A DNA stretch of 64,000 nt. It comes from Oscillospiraceae bacterium. Lineage in GTDB: Bacteria; Bacillota; Clostridia; Oscillospirales; Ruminococcaceae. Below, in pieces: positions 40,440 through 49,774 of the stretch. The position numbers were made by a program, and so were the translations under genes. A model generated the notes under the pieces. The model did no database searches and had not been told where the DNA came from. It saw only the letters and a program-made list of their open reading frames with translations. The DNA is taken from NCBI GenBank assembly GCA_900768995.1, contig CAAGEZ010000026.1:56763-120762 (forward strand), given 5' to 3'. The number at the start of each line of letters is the position of its first letter. Position 1 is the stretch's first letter.

Positions 40440-42575
40440 ATGAACACAATGAAAACATTTGACAAGCACAGAATTTTCAAGACAATGTTTGCCGGCAGAG
40501 AGCTTACCGTTGAAACAGGAAAGACCTGTGAGCTTTCAAACGGTTCCTGCTGGGTAAAATACGGTGAAACAGTGGTAATGGCAAACGTTACCGCAAGCGT
40601 TAAGCCCAGAGAGGGCATCGACTTTTTCCCTCTTTCCGTTGATTATGAAGAAAGACTTTACTCCGTGGGCAGGATCCCCGGTTCATTTATGAAAAGAGAG
40701 GGCAAGCCCTCCGAAAAGGCTATCCTTACTTCCCGTGTGGTTGACCGTCCTATCCGTCCTCTTTTTCCCAAGGATATGAGAAACGACGTTTCAGTTGTTA
40801 TGACCGTCCTTGCTGTTGACCCCGACAATTCTCCTGAGATCGTTGGTATGATCGCAACTTCTGTTGCTATTTCCATTTCCGATATTCCCTGGAACGGCCC
40901 TATCGGCGGTATAAGCGTAGGTCTTGTTGACGGCGAGATCGTCCTCAACCCCACTCTCGAGCAGAGAGCAAGAAATGACCTTAACCTCACCGTTGCAGGT
41001 ACAATGGAGAAGGTCGTTATGATCGAAGCAGGCGCAAACGAAGTTGATGATGACACAATGTTTAACGCTATCATCAAGGGTCACGAAGAGATCAAGAAGA
41101 TAGTTGCTTTCATCAACGATATCCGTGCTGAGATCGGCAAGAAGAAGTTTGAATTTGAGTCAATGGAAGTTGACCACGATATGTTCGACGCTATCGAGGA
41201 ATTTGCGGCAGACCGTGTAAAGGTTGCTCTCGATACTGATGACAAGAACAAGCGTGAGGAAATGCTCAATCCTATCAAGGACGATATACACGCTAAGTTT
41301 GATGAGCTTTATCCCGAAAAGACAGCTATGATAGATGAGTGCATCTACAAGCTCCAGAAGAAGATAGTAAGAAACTGGCTCTATGAGGGCAAGCGTGTTG
41401 ACGGCAGAGGTCTTGACGATATCCGTCCTCTCGCAGCCGAGGTAGGCGTTCTCCCCAGAGTTCACGGCTCAGGTCTCTTCACAAGAGGTCAGACACAGGT
41501 TCTTACCGTTGCAACTCTCGGACCTGTAAGCGATGCTCAGAAGATTGACGGTCTCGACGAGGAAGACACCAAGAGATATATGCACCACTATAACTTCCCC
41601 TCCTACTCTGTCGGCGAAACAAAGCCCTCCAGAGGTCCCGGAAGACGTGAGATCGGTCACGGCGCTCTTGCTGAAAGAGCACTTGAGCCTGTTATTCCTC
41701 CCGTTGAGGAGTTCCCCTATGCACTGAGACTTGTTTCCGAGGTTCTTTCCTCCAACGGTTCCACATCTCAGGGTTCCATCTGCGGCTCCACACTTGCTCT
41801 TATGGACGCAGGCGTGCCCATCAAGGCTCCCGTAGCAGGTATCTCCTGCGGACTTATCACCCGTGATGACGGCAGCTTCCAGACAATGGTCGATATCCAG
41901 GGTCTTGAGGACTTCTTCGGCGATATGGACTTCAAGGTAGGAGGTACCAAGAAGGGTATTACTGCTATTCAGGTGGATATCAAGGTTGACGGCCTTACCT
42001 ATGACATCATCAAGGAAGCATTTGCAAAGACCCACAAGGCAAGAGATTATATACTTGACGAAGTAATGCTCAAGGCAATTCCCGAGCCCCGTCCCGAGGT
42101 CGGCAAGTACGCTCCCAAGATGCTTCAGACCAAGGTTCCTGTTGATAAGATCAGAGAAGTTATCGGACAGGGCGGCAAGGTTATCCAGAAGATCTCCGCT
42201 GACTGCCAGGTCAAGATCGATATCAATGATGACGGAAATGTATTCATCAGTGGCATTGATATGAACAACTGCCGCAAGGCTCTCCAGATAGTAAACACTA
42301 TTGCAAACGATCCCGAGATCGGCGCAATTTACCGTGGCAAGGTTGTAAGACTTATGAACTTCGGTGCATTTGTTGAGATTGCTCCCGGCAAGGACGGACT
42401 TGTTCACATCTCCAAGCTCGACAAGCAGAGAGTTGAAAAGGTTGAGGACATTGTTTCTGTTGGCGATGAAATTGTTGTAAAGGTAATGGAGATCGACAAT
42501 CAGGGCAGAATAAACCTCTCCCGCAAGGACGCTCTCGCAGACCTCGAAGCAAAGAAGAACAGCGCAAATCAGTAA
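40440..42575 (+). CDS. pnp: Polynucleotide phosphorylase
   Basis: Trimeric 3'-5' phosphorolytic exoribonuclease of RNA decay. 711 residues. Two RNase PH domains are linked by a helical domain; the second carries GLFTRGQTQVLTVATLG and the phosphate-binding SNGSTSQGSICGSTLALMDAGVP. A KH domain (KIREVIGQGGKVIQKI, ~570) and an S1 domain (GAIYRGKVVRLMNFGAFVEIAPGKDGLVHISKL, ~625) complete it. ATGGAGG lies upstream of the ATG. Confidence 0.98.
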   Translation: MNTMKTFDKHRIFKTMFAGRELTVETGKTCELSNGSCWVKYGETVVMANVTASVKPREGIDFFPLSVDYEERLYSVGRIPGSFMKREGKPSEKAILTSRVVDRPIRPLFPKDMRNDVSVVMTVLAVDPDNSPEIVGMIATSVAISISDIPWNGPIGGISVGLVDGEIVLNPTLEQRARNDLNLTVAGTMEKVVMIEAGANEVDDDTMFNAIIKGHEEIKKIVAFINDIRAEIGKKKFEFESMEVDHDMFDAIEEFAADRVKVALDTDDKNKREEMLNPIKDDIHAKFDELYPEKTAMIDECIYKLQKKIVRNWLYEGKRVDGRGLDDIRPLAAEVGVLPRVHGSGLFTRGQTQVLTVATLGPVSDAQKIDGLDEEDTKRYMHHYNFPSYSVGETKPSRGPGRREIGHGALAERALEPVIPPVEEFPYALRLVSEVLSSNGSTSQGSICGSTLALMDAGVPIKAPVAGISCGLITRDDGSFQTMVDIQGLEDFFGDMDFKVGGTKKGITAIQVDIKVDGLTYDIIKEAFAKTHKARDYILDEVMLKAIPEPRPEVGKYAPKMLQTKVPVDKIREVIGQGGKVIQKISADCQVKIDINDDGNVFISGIDMNNCRKALQIVNTIANDPEIGAIYRGKVVRLMNFGAFVEIAPGKDGLVHISKLDKQRVEKVEDIVSVGDEIVVKVMEIDNQGRINLSRKDALADLEAKKNSANQ

Positions 42576-42593
42576 TTAAATAGCTTTGATATA

Positions 42594-42647
42594 AAAATAC
42601 AGCGGCTCGCCGTCAGAATCAAATCTGAACAGCGACCGCTGTATTTT
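42594..42647. terminator. Bidirectional pnp/dnaE terminator overlapping the dnaE end
   Basis: AAAATACAGCGG (42594-42605) pairs with CCGCTGTATTTT (42636-42647), with an inner TCAGA / TCTGA stem. One arm lies within the last codons of dnaE, whose stop is at 42619-42621. Confidence 0.8.
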
Positions 42648-45600
42648 CATTTCCTGTTATCTCAAAAAGCTTTTCCAGCAGCAGGGGAGTTACCTTGCAG
42701 GAGCGAATCTCCTTGTGAGCAATAGTCCTGCCAATATCAGAAAATCTGAACATCACAGGGGAATTACCCGTATTATTTCTCAGCAACTCCGTGCATCTGT
42801 CGATAGTATCCCTGTCAGTGCTTCTGCACCTGATAAACAGCTTTGAACCGGATTGCAGTTTTGCCATAAAAGCATCTTCGGGGATAAGCCTGTCTGCTAA
42901 AATATTAATATTGCCGTCACGGTCAAGAGAGGTCTTTCCCTCAACAAATATCCGCTTTCCTTTCTGCAATATTTGTGCAGATGATGCATATACCTGTGGG
43001 AAAATTACCGCCTCGATCTCCGAGCCTGTGTCCTCAAAAACAGCAAATGCCATCTGAGCGCCTGTCTTTGCGGAGTGCTGCTTCACCGAGCTTACCTGAC
43101 AGACAAATCCCACCTTCTGCCCCTCTTTCATCTTGTGAACAGCGGCAATATCAGGCAGCCTCATTGCATTTGCGGCAATGGTCATATCCTTTAGCGGGTG
43201 TCCCGAAATGTAAATTCCAAGAATGTCCTTCTCCATTTCCAGCAGCTCATCATAAGGATATTCCTCGGAATATGGCACTCTGTCCTCAGCGTCGGAGCTG
43301 TCAGCCGTCCCGTCGGATATGCCGAAGAAGTCAAGCTGACCCTCAATGGCGTTCCGTGAAATGTCCGTCGCTTCGCCCGCAATAACGTCATAATTTTCCA
43401 TCATCTGCCTGCGGTTAAGAGGAAAGCTGTCCAGTGCCCCGCATTTGATAAGGCTCTCCACACATCTTTTTGAAAATTCCCGACCGCTCATACGCCTGAT
43501 AAGGTCGCTGAGATTTTTGAATTTCCCGTTCTTTTCCCGCTCATTGATAAGAGAAGTAATGACCCCTCTGCCGAGATTTTTCGCCGCAAGAAGTGAAAAG
43601 CGTATGCCCTTTCCGTCAGGCAGTGGAGTAAATCCAAGCCCGCTCTCGTTGATGTCGGGGCGCAGAATGGGAATACCGCACTTCCTGCAATACGCAATAT
43701 ATTCCATAAGCTTGCCCGTGTACTCCGTGAACGCCGTCATCAGCGCCGCCATATATTCCACAGGATAATGACACCGCAGATACGCCGTCTGAAAAGCCAC
43801 CACCGAGTAAGCCGCAGCGTGGGACTTGTTGAAAGCATATGACGCAAAGCCCGCCATTTCGTCGAAAACGCCGTTGGCAACATCAGCGGAAACTCCGTTT
43901 TTCACAGCCCCCGCCACAAAAACTTCACGTTCTTTTTCCATAACATCGTGCTTCTTTTTCGCCATAGCCCTGCGCACAAGGTCGGCTCTGCCATAGGAAT
44001 AACCCGCCATTTTGCGGCAAATTTCCATTACCTGCTCCTGATACACGATGCAGCCGTTGGTAACGTCAAGAATGTCTTTCAGAATGGGGTGAGCGTAGGA
44101 AATGCTTTCAGGGTGCGCCCTGTTGTTCAGATATTTTGGGATACTGTCCATAGGACCCGGGCGATACAGCGACAGCGCCGCCGTAAGGTCCTCAACAGAT
44201 CTCGGGCGAAGCTTGATAAGAAGCTGGGTCATACCCTCGCTTTCAAACTGAAAAACGCCCATCGTGTCACCTTTTGACAGCATTTCAAAGGTCTTTATAT
44301 CCGAATAATCAATATTTTTCACGGAGAACTGCGGGTGACTTTTCCGAATTTCCGCCTCGCAGTCGTGGATTATCGTCAGGTTTCTCAGCCCCAGAAAATC
44401 CATTTTCAGTAGCCCCACCTGTTCAAGAGCCGTCATAGTGTACTGTGTCGCCGTTACATCATCTCTGCACATCAGAGGCACATAATTGCTTACAGGAGCG
44501 TCACATATGACCACTCCCGCAGCGTGTGTCGAAGTGTTTCGTGGCATACCCTCAATAGCCTTGGCAGTGTCGATTATCTCGTGTGCCTTTAAGTCCGTGT
44601 CATACAGCTTTTTCAGCTCGGGAGATGTCTCAAGCGCCCTGTCAAGGGTCATATGAAGTCCCTGAGGAATAAGCTTTGAAACCGTGTCGCCAACGCTGTA
44701 CGGCATATCAAGCACCCTCGCCACATCACGCACCGCCGCTTTTGCTGCCATAGTGCCGAAAGTGACTATCTGCGCAACTCTGTCCTGCCCGTACCGCCTT
44801 ATAACATAGTCAATGACCTCCTGCCTGCGCTCGTAGCAGAAGTCAATGTCGAAATCGGGCATAGAAACTCTCTCGGGATTTAGAAATCTCTCAAAAAGGA
44901 GCTTGTAGCGGATAGGGTCAATGTCCGTGATGCCGATGCAGTAAGCCGCCAGCGACCCCGCACCCGAGCCACGTCCGGGACCAACAGGAATATCCCTGCT
45001 CTTTGCATAAGCTATAAAATCCCACACAATAAGATAATAGTCCACATACCCCATTCTGATGACCACATCAAGCTCGTATTCAAGCCGCTTGACAACCTCT
45101 TCATCGGGATTTTCCCCGTAACGCTTTTTCAGCCCGTATCGGCACATATTGGTAAAAAATGTAATATTATCATTGCCAAACCGCTTTTTCTGCTCTTCCG
45201 AAAGGTCAAAGCGGGGGAGCTTCAAAACCCCGAATTCCATTTTGAAATCGCACATTTCTGCAATCTTGGCAGTGTTGTCAACAGCCTGCTCTGCCCCCCT
45301 GAAAAGTGCCCTCATCTCGTTCTCGCATTTGAGATAAAACTCATCATTGGGGAACGCAATGGGGATATTTTCGCTGAGCAGAGTGTTTGTCTGTATCGCA
45401 AGGAGTATCCGCTGGATCTTGGCGTCCTCTTTTCTCACATAATGAGTGTCATTTGTGGCAGCGAGAGGAATGCCCGTCTCAGCCGATAAGCGCAGAAGTG
45501 CGGGCAGTACCTTTGCCTCCTCGGAAATGCCGTGATTCTGAACCTCAATATAAAAATTACCCTGCCCGAAAATGCTGTTGTATAAGAGAGCCGTTTCCCT

Positions 45601-46059
45601 TGCGGCATCATAATCACCCGAAGCAATTTTCCGTGGAATCTCACCCGCCACACAGCCCGAAAGACATATAAGCCCCTCGGAATGCTCTTTTATAAGCTCG
45701 GTATCCACCCTCGGCTTGCTGTAAAAGCCCTCGGTAAATCCGAGAGACACCATTTTAATAAGATTCTTGTACCCCGTTTCATTTTTACACAAAAGAATAA
45801 GGTGATAGGGTCTGTACATCGCCCCTGCGCTTTTGTCAAACCTGCTCCTCGGCGCAACATAAACCTCACAGCCGATAATAGGCTTGATACCCTGAGCATT
45901 GCACTCATTGTAAAAATCCACAGCCGCATACATATTTCCGTGATCTGTGACCGCAAGTGCAGTCTGCCCCATTTCCTTTGCACGGCTCACCATATTCTTT
46001 ATCCGACAAGCACCATCAAGGAGACTGTACTCGCTGTGAACGTGAAGATTTATAAACAT
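42619..46059 (-). CDS. dnaE: DNA polymerase III alpha subunit DnaE
   Basis: Replicative or lagging-strand DNA polymerase (family C). 1146 residues. The N-terminal PHP domain is FINLHVHSEYSLLDGACRI with HGNMYAAVDFY. Catalytic aspartates are in PDFDIDFCYERRQEVIDYV (~400). GPGRGSGAGSLAAYCIGITDIDP and YAFNKSHAAAYSVVAFQTAYL are family hallmarks. An OB fold near the C-terminus (VGFVCQVSSVKQHSAKTGAQMAFAVFEDTGSEIEAVIFP) lies before a short tail. Firmicutes usually also have PolC, not in this window. Ribosome site GGAGG precedes the ATG. Confidence 0.97.
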   Translation of the reverse strand: MFINLHVHSEYSLLDGACRIKNMVSRAKEMGQTALAVTDHGNMYAAVDFYNECNAQGIKPIIGCEVYVAPRSRFDKSAGAMYRPYHLILLCKNETGYKNLIKMVSLGFTEGFYSKPRVDTELIKEHSEGLICLSGCVAGEIPRKIASGDYDAARETALLYNSIFGQGNFYIEVQNHGISEEAKVLPALLRLSAETGIPLAATNDTHYVRKEDAKIQRILLAIQTNTLLSENIPIAFPNDEFYLKCENEMRALFRGAEQAVDNTAKIAEMCDFKMEFGVLKLPRFDLSEEQKKRFGNDNITFFTNMCRYGLKKRYGENPDEEVVKRLEYELDVVIRMGYVDYYLIVWDFIAYAKSRDIPVGPGRGSGAGSLAAYCIGITDIDPIRYKLLFERFLNPERVSMPDFDIDFCYERRQEVIDYVIRRYGQDRVAQIVTFGTMAAKAAVRDVARVLDMPYSVGDTVSKLIPQGLHMTLDRALETSPELKKLYDTDLKAHEIIDTAKAIEGMPRNTSTHAAGVVICDAPVSNYVPLMCRDDVTATQYTMTALEQVGLLKMDFLGLRNLTIIHDCEAEIRKSHPQFSVKNIDYSDIKTFEMLSKGDTMGVFQFESEGMTQLLIKLRPRSVEDLTAALSLYRPGPMDSIPKYLNNRAHPESISYAHPILKDILDVTNGCIVYQEQVMEICRKMAGYSYGRADLVRRAMAKKKHDVMEKEREVFVAGAVKNGVSADVANGVFDEMAGFASYAFNKSHAAAYSVVAFQTAYLRCHYPVEYMAALMTAFTEYTGKLMEYIAYCRKCGIPILRPDINESGLGFTPLPDGKGIRFSLLAAKNLGRGVITSLINEREKNGKFKNLSDLIRRMSGREFSKRCVESLIKCGALDSFPLNRRQMMENYDVIAGEATDISRNAIEGQLDFFGISDGTADSSDAEDRVPYSEEYPYDELLEMEKDILGIYISGHPLKDMTIAANAMRLPDIAAVHKMKEGQKVGFVCQVSSVKQHSAKTGAQMAFAVFEDTGSEIEAVIFPQVYASSAQILQKGKRIFVEGKTSLDRDGNINILADRLIPEDAFMAKLQSGSKLFIRCRSTDRDTIDRCTELLRNNTGNSPVMFRFSDIGRTIAHKEIRSCKVTPLLLEKLFEITGNENTAVAVQI

Positions 46060-46086
46060 TTCGGTACCTCCCCGGAAAGCATTCTG

Positions 46087-46794
46087 TCAGAACGGAAGCA
46101 GATATATAGCAGCTCCGCCGATAAAAAGGCTTGCAAGATTAGCAATAAACGAGAAAACAACACGTTCGGCCTTGGAACGCTCGGTAAAAATCAAACAGTA
46201 AGCCACAGCTTCGATAATAAATATGATTATCTCAAGAAAAATCAGCTCAACCATCAAAAAAGCGGTATTTGTCTCGGTCAGAATAATGACATTGAGCGCA
46301 GCCTGAGTTAAAATATTTACCGTCAGAAAAACCGCAGCGTCCCTTTTTGTCCTGAACCCCAAAAGCAGAAAAACAATACCCTCGATGATAAGCGTGATGC
46401 TTACTCTTAAAAAAATGAGCAGCGGCGGTCTCCACGCAGGCTGACCCACGGAAAGCTCCATAGTCTTATAGTCAAGGACTGCATATTTATCATACCCCGA
46501 AATATTTTCCGCAGGCAGTTCAAGAAGCGTTTCCCGCCCCTCGGCTCTGATTACTATGGCATTCTGGAATGTCTCACCCTCATAAAATCTGAAAAGCGTG
46601 TCTGAAAGTGAAAACTCCCTATAAGCCTTTTCTGTGCCGTCAGCGGAATATATCTCAATTTCATCGGGAGCATTCAGAACAACGATTGTGAGAGAGGGCG
46701 GAGCAGCCGAATTTGCATAAACGGGAACGGAAAAAACAGCCGTAAAAATAAATACCGAAATGAAAATTATTGCCCCATAACCCCTTTTTATCAT
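46087..46794 (-). CDS. Membrane protein with extracytoplasmic domain, unknown
   Basis: About 235 residues from the ATG at 46794 behind AGGGGGAG (an ATG 15 bases upstream lacks a ribosome site). A signal-like helix (FISVFIFTAVFSVPVYANSA) is followed by an extracytoplasmic domain of ~100 residues containing LTIVVLNAPDEIEIYS. Four transmembrane helices fill ~130-235. I do not recognise the family. It lies between whiA and dnaE, with small gaps, so co-transcription is likely. Confidence 0.65.
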   Translation of the reverse strand: MIKRGYGAIIFISVFIFTAVFSVPVYANSAAPPSLTIVVLNAPDEIEIYSADGTEKAYREFSLSDTLFRFYEGETFQNAIVIRAEGRETLLELPAENISGYDKYAVLDYKTMELSVGQPAWRPPLLIFLRVSITLIIEGIVFLLLGFRTKRDAAVFLTVNILTQAALNVIILTETNTAFLMVELIFLEIIIFIIEAVAYCLIFTERSKAERVVFSFIANLASLFIGGAAIYLLPF

Positions 46795-46812
46795 AAAGCT
46801 CCCCCTCATATG

Positions 46813-47751
46813 TCACAGCGTTTCCCTCTGACTTCTCTCCCGACTGTCCCTGATAGATTCGGCAATTTCCATAAGCTTTTTCAGCCTGTGATTAGCCCCC
46901 GACCGTCCCACAGGCTTGTCAAGCATCTCGCCCAGCTCTTTCAGGGAAACATCGGGATTTTCAAGCCTCAGCTCCGCCATATTCCGAAGCTCGGGAGAAA
47001 GGCTCTCCAGACCGTCCGTGTTCATAATGTACTCAATGTCTGCAATCTGCTTTTCGGAAGCTTTAAGAGTGCGCTCAATATTTGCCGCATCACAGTTTGC
47101 AATGCGGTTCGCCTTGTTCCGCACGTCTTTCAGTATCTTCACATTCATCAGCTCAATTGACGAATGAGTAGCTCCCATCAGCGTGAGCATATCCTCAATA
47201 TCCTCGCTGCCCTTGAAATACAGCACATAAACGCCCTTCCGCTCCACATATTTAGCCGTTATTCCAAGCCCCTCGATAAGGTCACGCAAATCTGTGCAAA
47301 GCTCCTCAAAGGGCACCGCAAATTCAAGATGATACTCCTTGATAGGCTCGGTCATACTTCCGCAGGAAAGAAAAGCCCCCGCAAGAAAAGCAAAAACGTT
47401 GTTGTTGTGGATAACATCGGTCTGAATGCGGTGGATAAGGCTTCGGCTGGAAATTCGGTATCTGAAAATAATTTCCTCACGGTCGCTCTCCTCGGAAACG
47501 AAAAGGCTGTAAAGCACCGCCCCGTTTTTCTTCGGCGTTTCGGTAACTGAGATCATATCCTTTCGCCCGATAACCTTGTCGGAAAGCTTTTTGAACATAT
47601 CAGCCGCAAGCTTGTTTTCCGTCTGGAAAAGAATTTCGTCCGCCCCGAAATGGCGGCAGAAAAGCAGCATTCCGTACAGGCAGGCGTATTCCTTGTCCCT
47701 GTCGGTTATGACCGAGCAAAGCTCCTCTTTAACGTTCTGTGAAAATGACAT
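46813..47751 (-). CDS. whiA: WhiA-family DNA-binding protein
   Basis: Conserved Gram-positive regulator linked to cell division and, in actinomycetes, sporulation. 312 residues: an N-terminal LAGLIDADG-homing-endonuclease-like domain that has lost catalytic residues (AFLAGAFLSCGSMTEP, then YHLEF) and a C-terminal helix-turn-helix (ELRNMAELRLENPDVSLKELGEMLDKPVGRSGANHRLKKL). It usually sits beside rapZ and yvcK. Here rapZ lies about 2 kb upstream with three genes between, and yvcK is missing. Confidence 0.94.
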   Translation of the reverse strand: MSFSQNVKEELCSVITDRDKEYACLYGMLLFCRHFGADEILFQTENKLAADMFKKLSDKVIGRKDMISVTETPKKNGAVLYSLFVSEESDREEIIFRYRISSRSLIHRIQTDVIHNNNVFAFLAGAFLSCGSMTEPIKEYHLEFAVPFEELCTDLRDLIEGLGITAKYVERKGVYVLYFKGSEDIEDMLTLMGATHSSIELMNVKILKDVRNKANRIANCDAANIERTLKASEKQIADIEYIMNTDGLESLSPELRNMAELRLENPDVSLKELGEMLDKPVGRSGANHRLKKLMEIAESIRDSRERSQRETL

Positions 47752-47780
47752 TTTGAACCGCCTTTACATTTTGATTAAGT

Positions 47781-48407
47781 TTACCATTTGTTCCAATGAA
47801 TTCGCTCCTTAACAGAGATATCCTTCTGTTTTATTTTTGGAGCAGCTTTCAGAGGCTTGCCTATCCCGATAAAGCAGGGCATAAAATAATCAGTCGGATA
47901 ATCAAGTATGCTTCTTGAATATTCAGCTTCATTTCCCAAGGGTATTCTCAGAGTGCAGCCGTAATTTTCAGCAGTTGCCGCAAGAAAAATATTTTCAATA
48001 CTGCACCATATGGAAGCAAACCCATTCAGATGAGAAATATTGTCAGGGTGTAAAATATCTGTTTTTTGTTTTAACAGTGGGATTATAATGGCTGATGCTT
48101 CAAAAAGCATTCTATGCTGCTTCGGAACGGCATTTTTATAGGCTTCCTGCTGGTCACTGTCGCTTAAATTCCAATCTTTTATAAGTTTTTCCATATCCTC
48201 GTCCGAAATGCCCTTCGGAACAATTTCAAGAAGCCTTGACGCAGTGCCCTTATCTTTTATTATAATGTAGTGCCAGTCACGCATATGGTCATTAGTAGGT
48301 GCTTTCAGACCTGCACCGATAATTTTTTCAATAATTTCATCAGGGATATCCGTGTTTTCAAAGTCCCGAACAGTTCTGCGCTTTTCAATAACCTCATAAA
48401 AGTCCAT
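47781..48407 (-). CDS. Nitroreductase-family FMN protein
   Basis: 208 residues, expected dimeric flavin oxidoreductase. The N-terminal VIEKRRTVRDFENTDIPDEIIEKIIGAGLKAPTNDHMRDWHYI is the FMN-binding signature. IENIFLAATAENYGCTLRIP and FMPCFIGIGKPLKAAPK complete the family. Electron acceptor and substrate cannot be told from sequence. Confidence 0.88.
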   Translation of the reverse strand: MDFYEVIEKRRTVRDFENTDIPDEIIEKIIGAGLKAPTNDHMRDWHYIIIKDKGTASRLLEIVPKGISDEDMEKLIKDWNLSDSDQQEAYKNAVPKQHRMLFEASAIIIPLLKQKTDILHPDNISHLNGFASIWCSIENIFLAATAENYGCTLRIPLGNEAEYSRSILDYPTDYFMPCFIGIGKPLKAAPKIKQKDISVKERIHWNKW

Positions 48408-48435
48408 TTTATTTTGTTTCCTCTCTCATAAAAAT

Positions 48436-48795
48436 TTATCCGCAGTACGCCACAGCGTCCGCCTGAAACTGCAAACCACTTTCGCCGCCAACGTGAGCAA
48501 ACTCCGTCTGAATGGACTTTCTCACAGGATATTTTCCCTTGAACCGCTCCTTGATGACCTTTTCCATAATGGGAATGTTCCAGACATCTCTGAAAAGGCA
48601 GTCCATCTGCACCACATTTTCAAGAGTCAGCCCCACCATAGCAAGCCGCTTTTCCATTTCGTCAAACGCCCCGTTTATCTGCTCTTCAACACTTCCGCCA
48701 ACATTGCCCACGCAGTAATTCAGAAAACAGAAATCGCCTGCCTTGATAATTCCAGTGTGCGCCCATTCCTCATTAACATCATATCTTTCAATCAT
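48436..48795 (-). CDS. RidA-family protein
   Basis: 119 residues from the ATG at 48795 behind GGAGGG. The RidA/YjgF family removes reactive enamine/imine intermediates. Seen here are FLNYCVGNVGGSVEEQINGAFDEMEKRLAMVGLTLENVVQMDCLFRD and KGKYPVRKSIQTEFAHVGG. The canonical active-site arginine neighbourhood (usually P-x-R near residue 100) appears as YPVRKS, so the activity may be retained but differs from the standard IAAxxxA form. Confidence 0.8.
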   Translation of the reverse strand: MIERYDVNEEWAHTGIIKAGDFCFLNYCVGNVGGSVEEQINGAFDEMEKRLAMVGLTLENVVQMDCLFRDVWNIPIMEKVIKERFKGKYPVRKSIQTEFAHVGGESGLQFQADAVAYCG

Positions 48796-48809
48796 TGAAA
48801 TTCCCTCCG

Positions 48810-49748
48810 TCACTTCACCCTGTGCATCATTTTCAGCCTCTGAGCTTCATTAGCCGAAAATCCCAGCTTTTCATAAAAGGGCATCTTGTCAGGCACAGCG
48901 CAAAGCTCCACAAAAATGTCCGTGCCCCCGATACCGTTGTCATTCACAAATTTCATAAGCTCGCTTATCATCAGCCTGCCAATGCCCCTGTGCTGATATT
49001 CGGGTATCACAACAACGTCCTTGATGTAATAATCAAGCCCCATATCCCCAAGCATTCTCGCCATACCGATTATCTTTTCACCGTCCCAGACAGACACCCT
49101 AAACAGCGTGTGCTCCATAGCAAGGCGCACCTGAGCGATATCGGGAGCACCACCCCATACCGATTCCCAAAGCCCGATAAACTGTTCCGCCGTAAGCTCA
49201 TTGTATTTTACCGTAAACCCGTTCATTCCAATACCTCCATTGCACCGTGCAATATACCTGTAATGAGGCATATCCACCCCACGATAATGCTTGACAAAGC
49301 TGTCATAAACTGCCATACCGTTTCTCAGAGCCACATTCTGAGAAGCAGTGTTCGTGTCCCTGATAATTGAGCAAACCTCCTCAGCCCCAAGCACCTCAAA
49401 AGCATACTTTTTGCAGGCAATAGCCGCTTCAGTTGCATATCCCCTGTGCCAATATGCCCTGTTGAAAAGATAGCCTATCTCAAGGACTTCCACGCCCTTC
49501 CAAGGCTGCATCGTAAGCCCGCACTGACCGATAAGCTCACCGTTTTCCTTTAAAATAACAGCCCATAAGCCGAAGCCGTATTTCTCATACCGTGCAAGCT
49601 GCCTGTCAAGCCATTCCTGCACCTCTTCATCGGAAAATGCACCCTCGTAAGCGTACATCGTCTCATTGTCCTGCAATATCCCACATAAAGACTCAAAATC
49701 GCTCTGCATAAGCTTTCTCAGATAAAGCCGTTCTGTCTCAATGATCAT
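48810..49748 (-). CDS. Tandem GNAT acetyltransferase
   Basis: 312 residues from the ATG at 49748 (CGGAGGA upstream) containing two acetyltransferase domains. The N-terminal RimJ/RimL-type domain has LEIGYLFNRAYWHRGYATEAA and NTASQNVALRNGM. The C-terminal domain (from ~175) has IKDVVVIPEYQHRGIGRLMISELM and FYEKLGFSANEAQRLKMMHRV. Each has its own acetyl-CoA loop (HRGYAT; HRGIGR), so both may be active. It is followed by the RidA gene 15 bases later. Confidence 0.88.
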   Translation of the reverse strand: MIIETERLYLRKLMQSDFESLCGILQDNETMYAYEGAFSDEEVQEWLDRQLARYEKYGFGLWAVILKENGELIGQCGLTMQPWKGVEVLEIGYLFNRAYWHRGYATEAAIACKKYAFEVLGAEEVCSIIRDTNTASQNVALRNGMAVYDSFVKHYRGVDMPHYRYIARCNGGIGMNGFTVKYNELTAEQFIGLWESVWGGAPDIAQVRLAMEHTLFRVSVWDGEKIIGMARMLGDMGLDYYIKDVVVIPEYQHRGIGRLMISELMKFVNDNGIGGTDIFVELCAVPDKMPFYEKLGFSANEAQRLKMMHRVK

Positions 49749-49774
49749 TTTGTCCTCCGCAGTCAAAACATTTA

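Noticed and set aside
41469..42407. A 312-codon minus-strand frame inside pnp
   Set aside because: Shadow of a strongly biased gene; no start signal.
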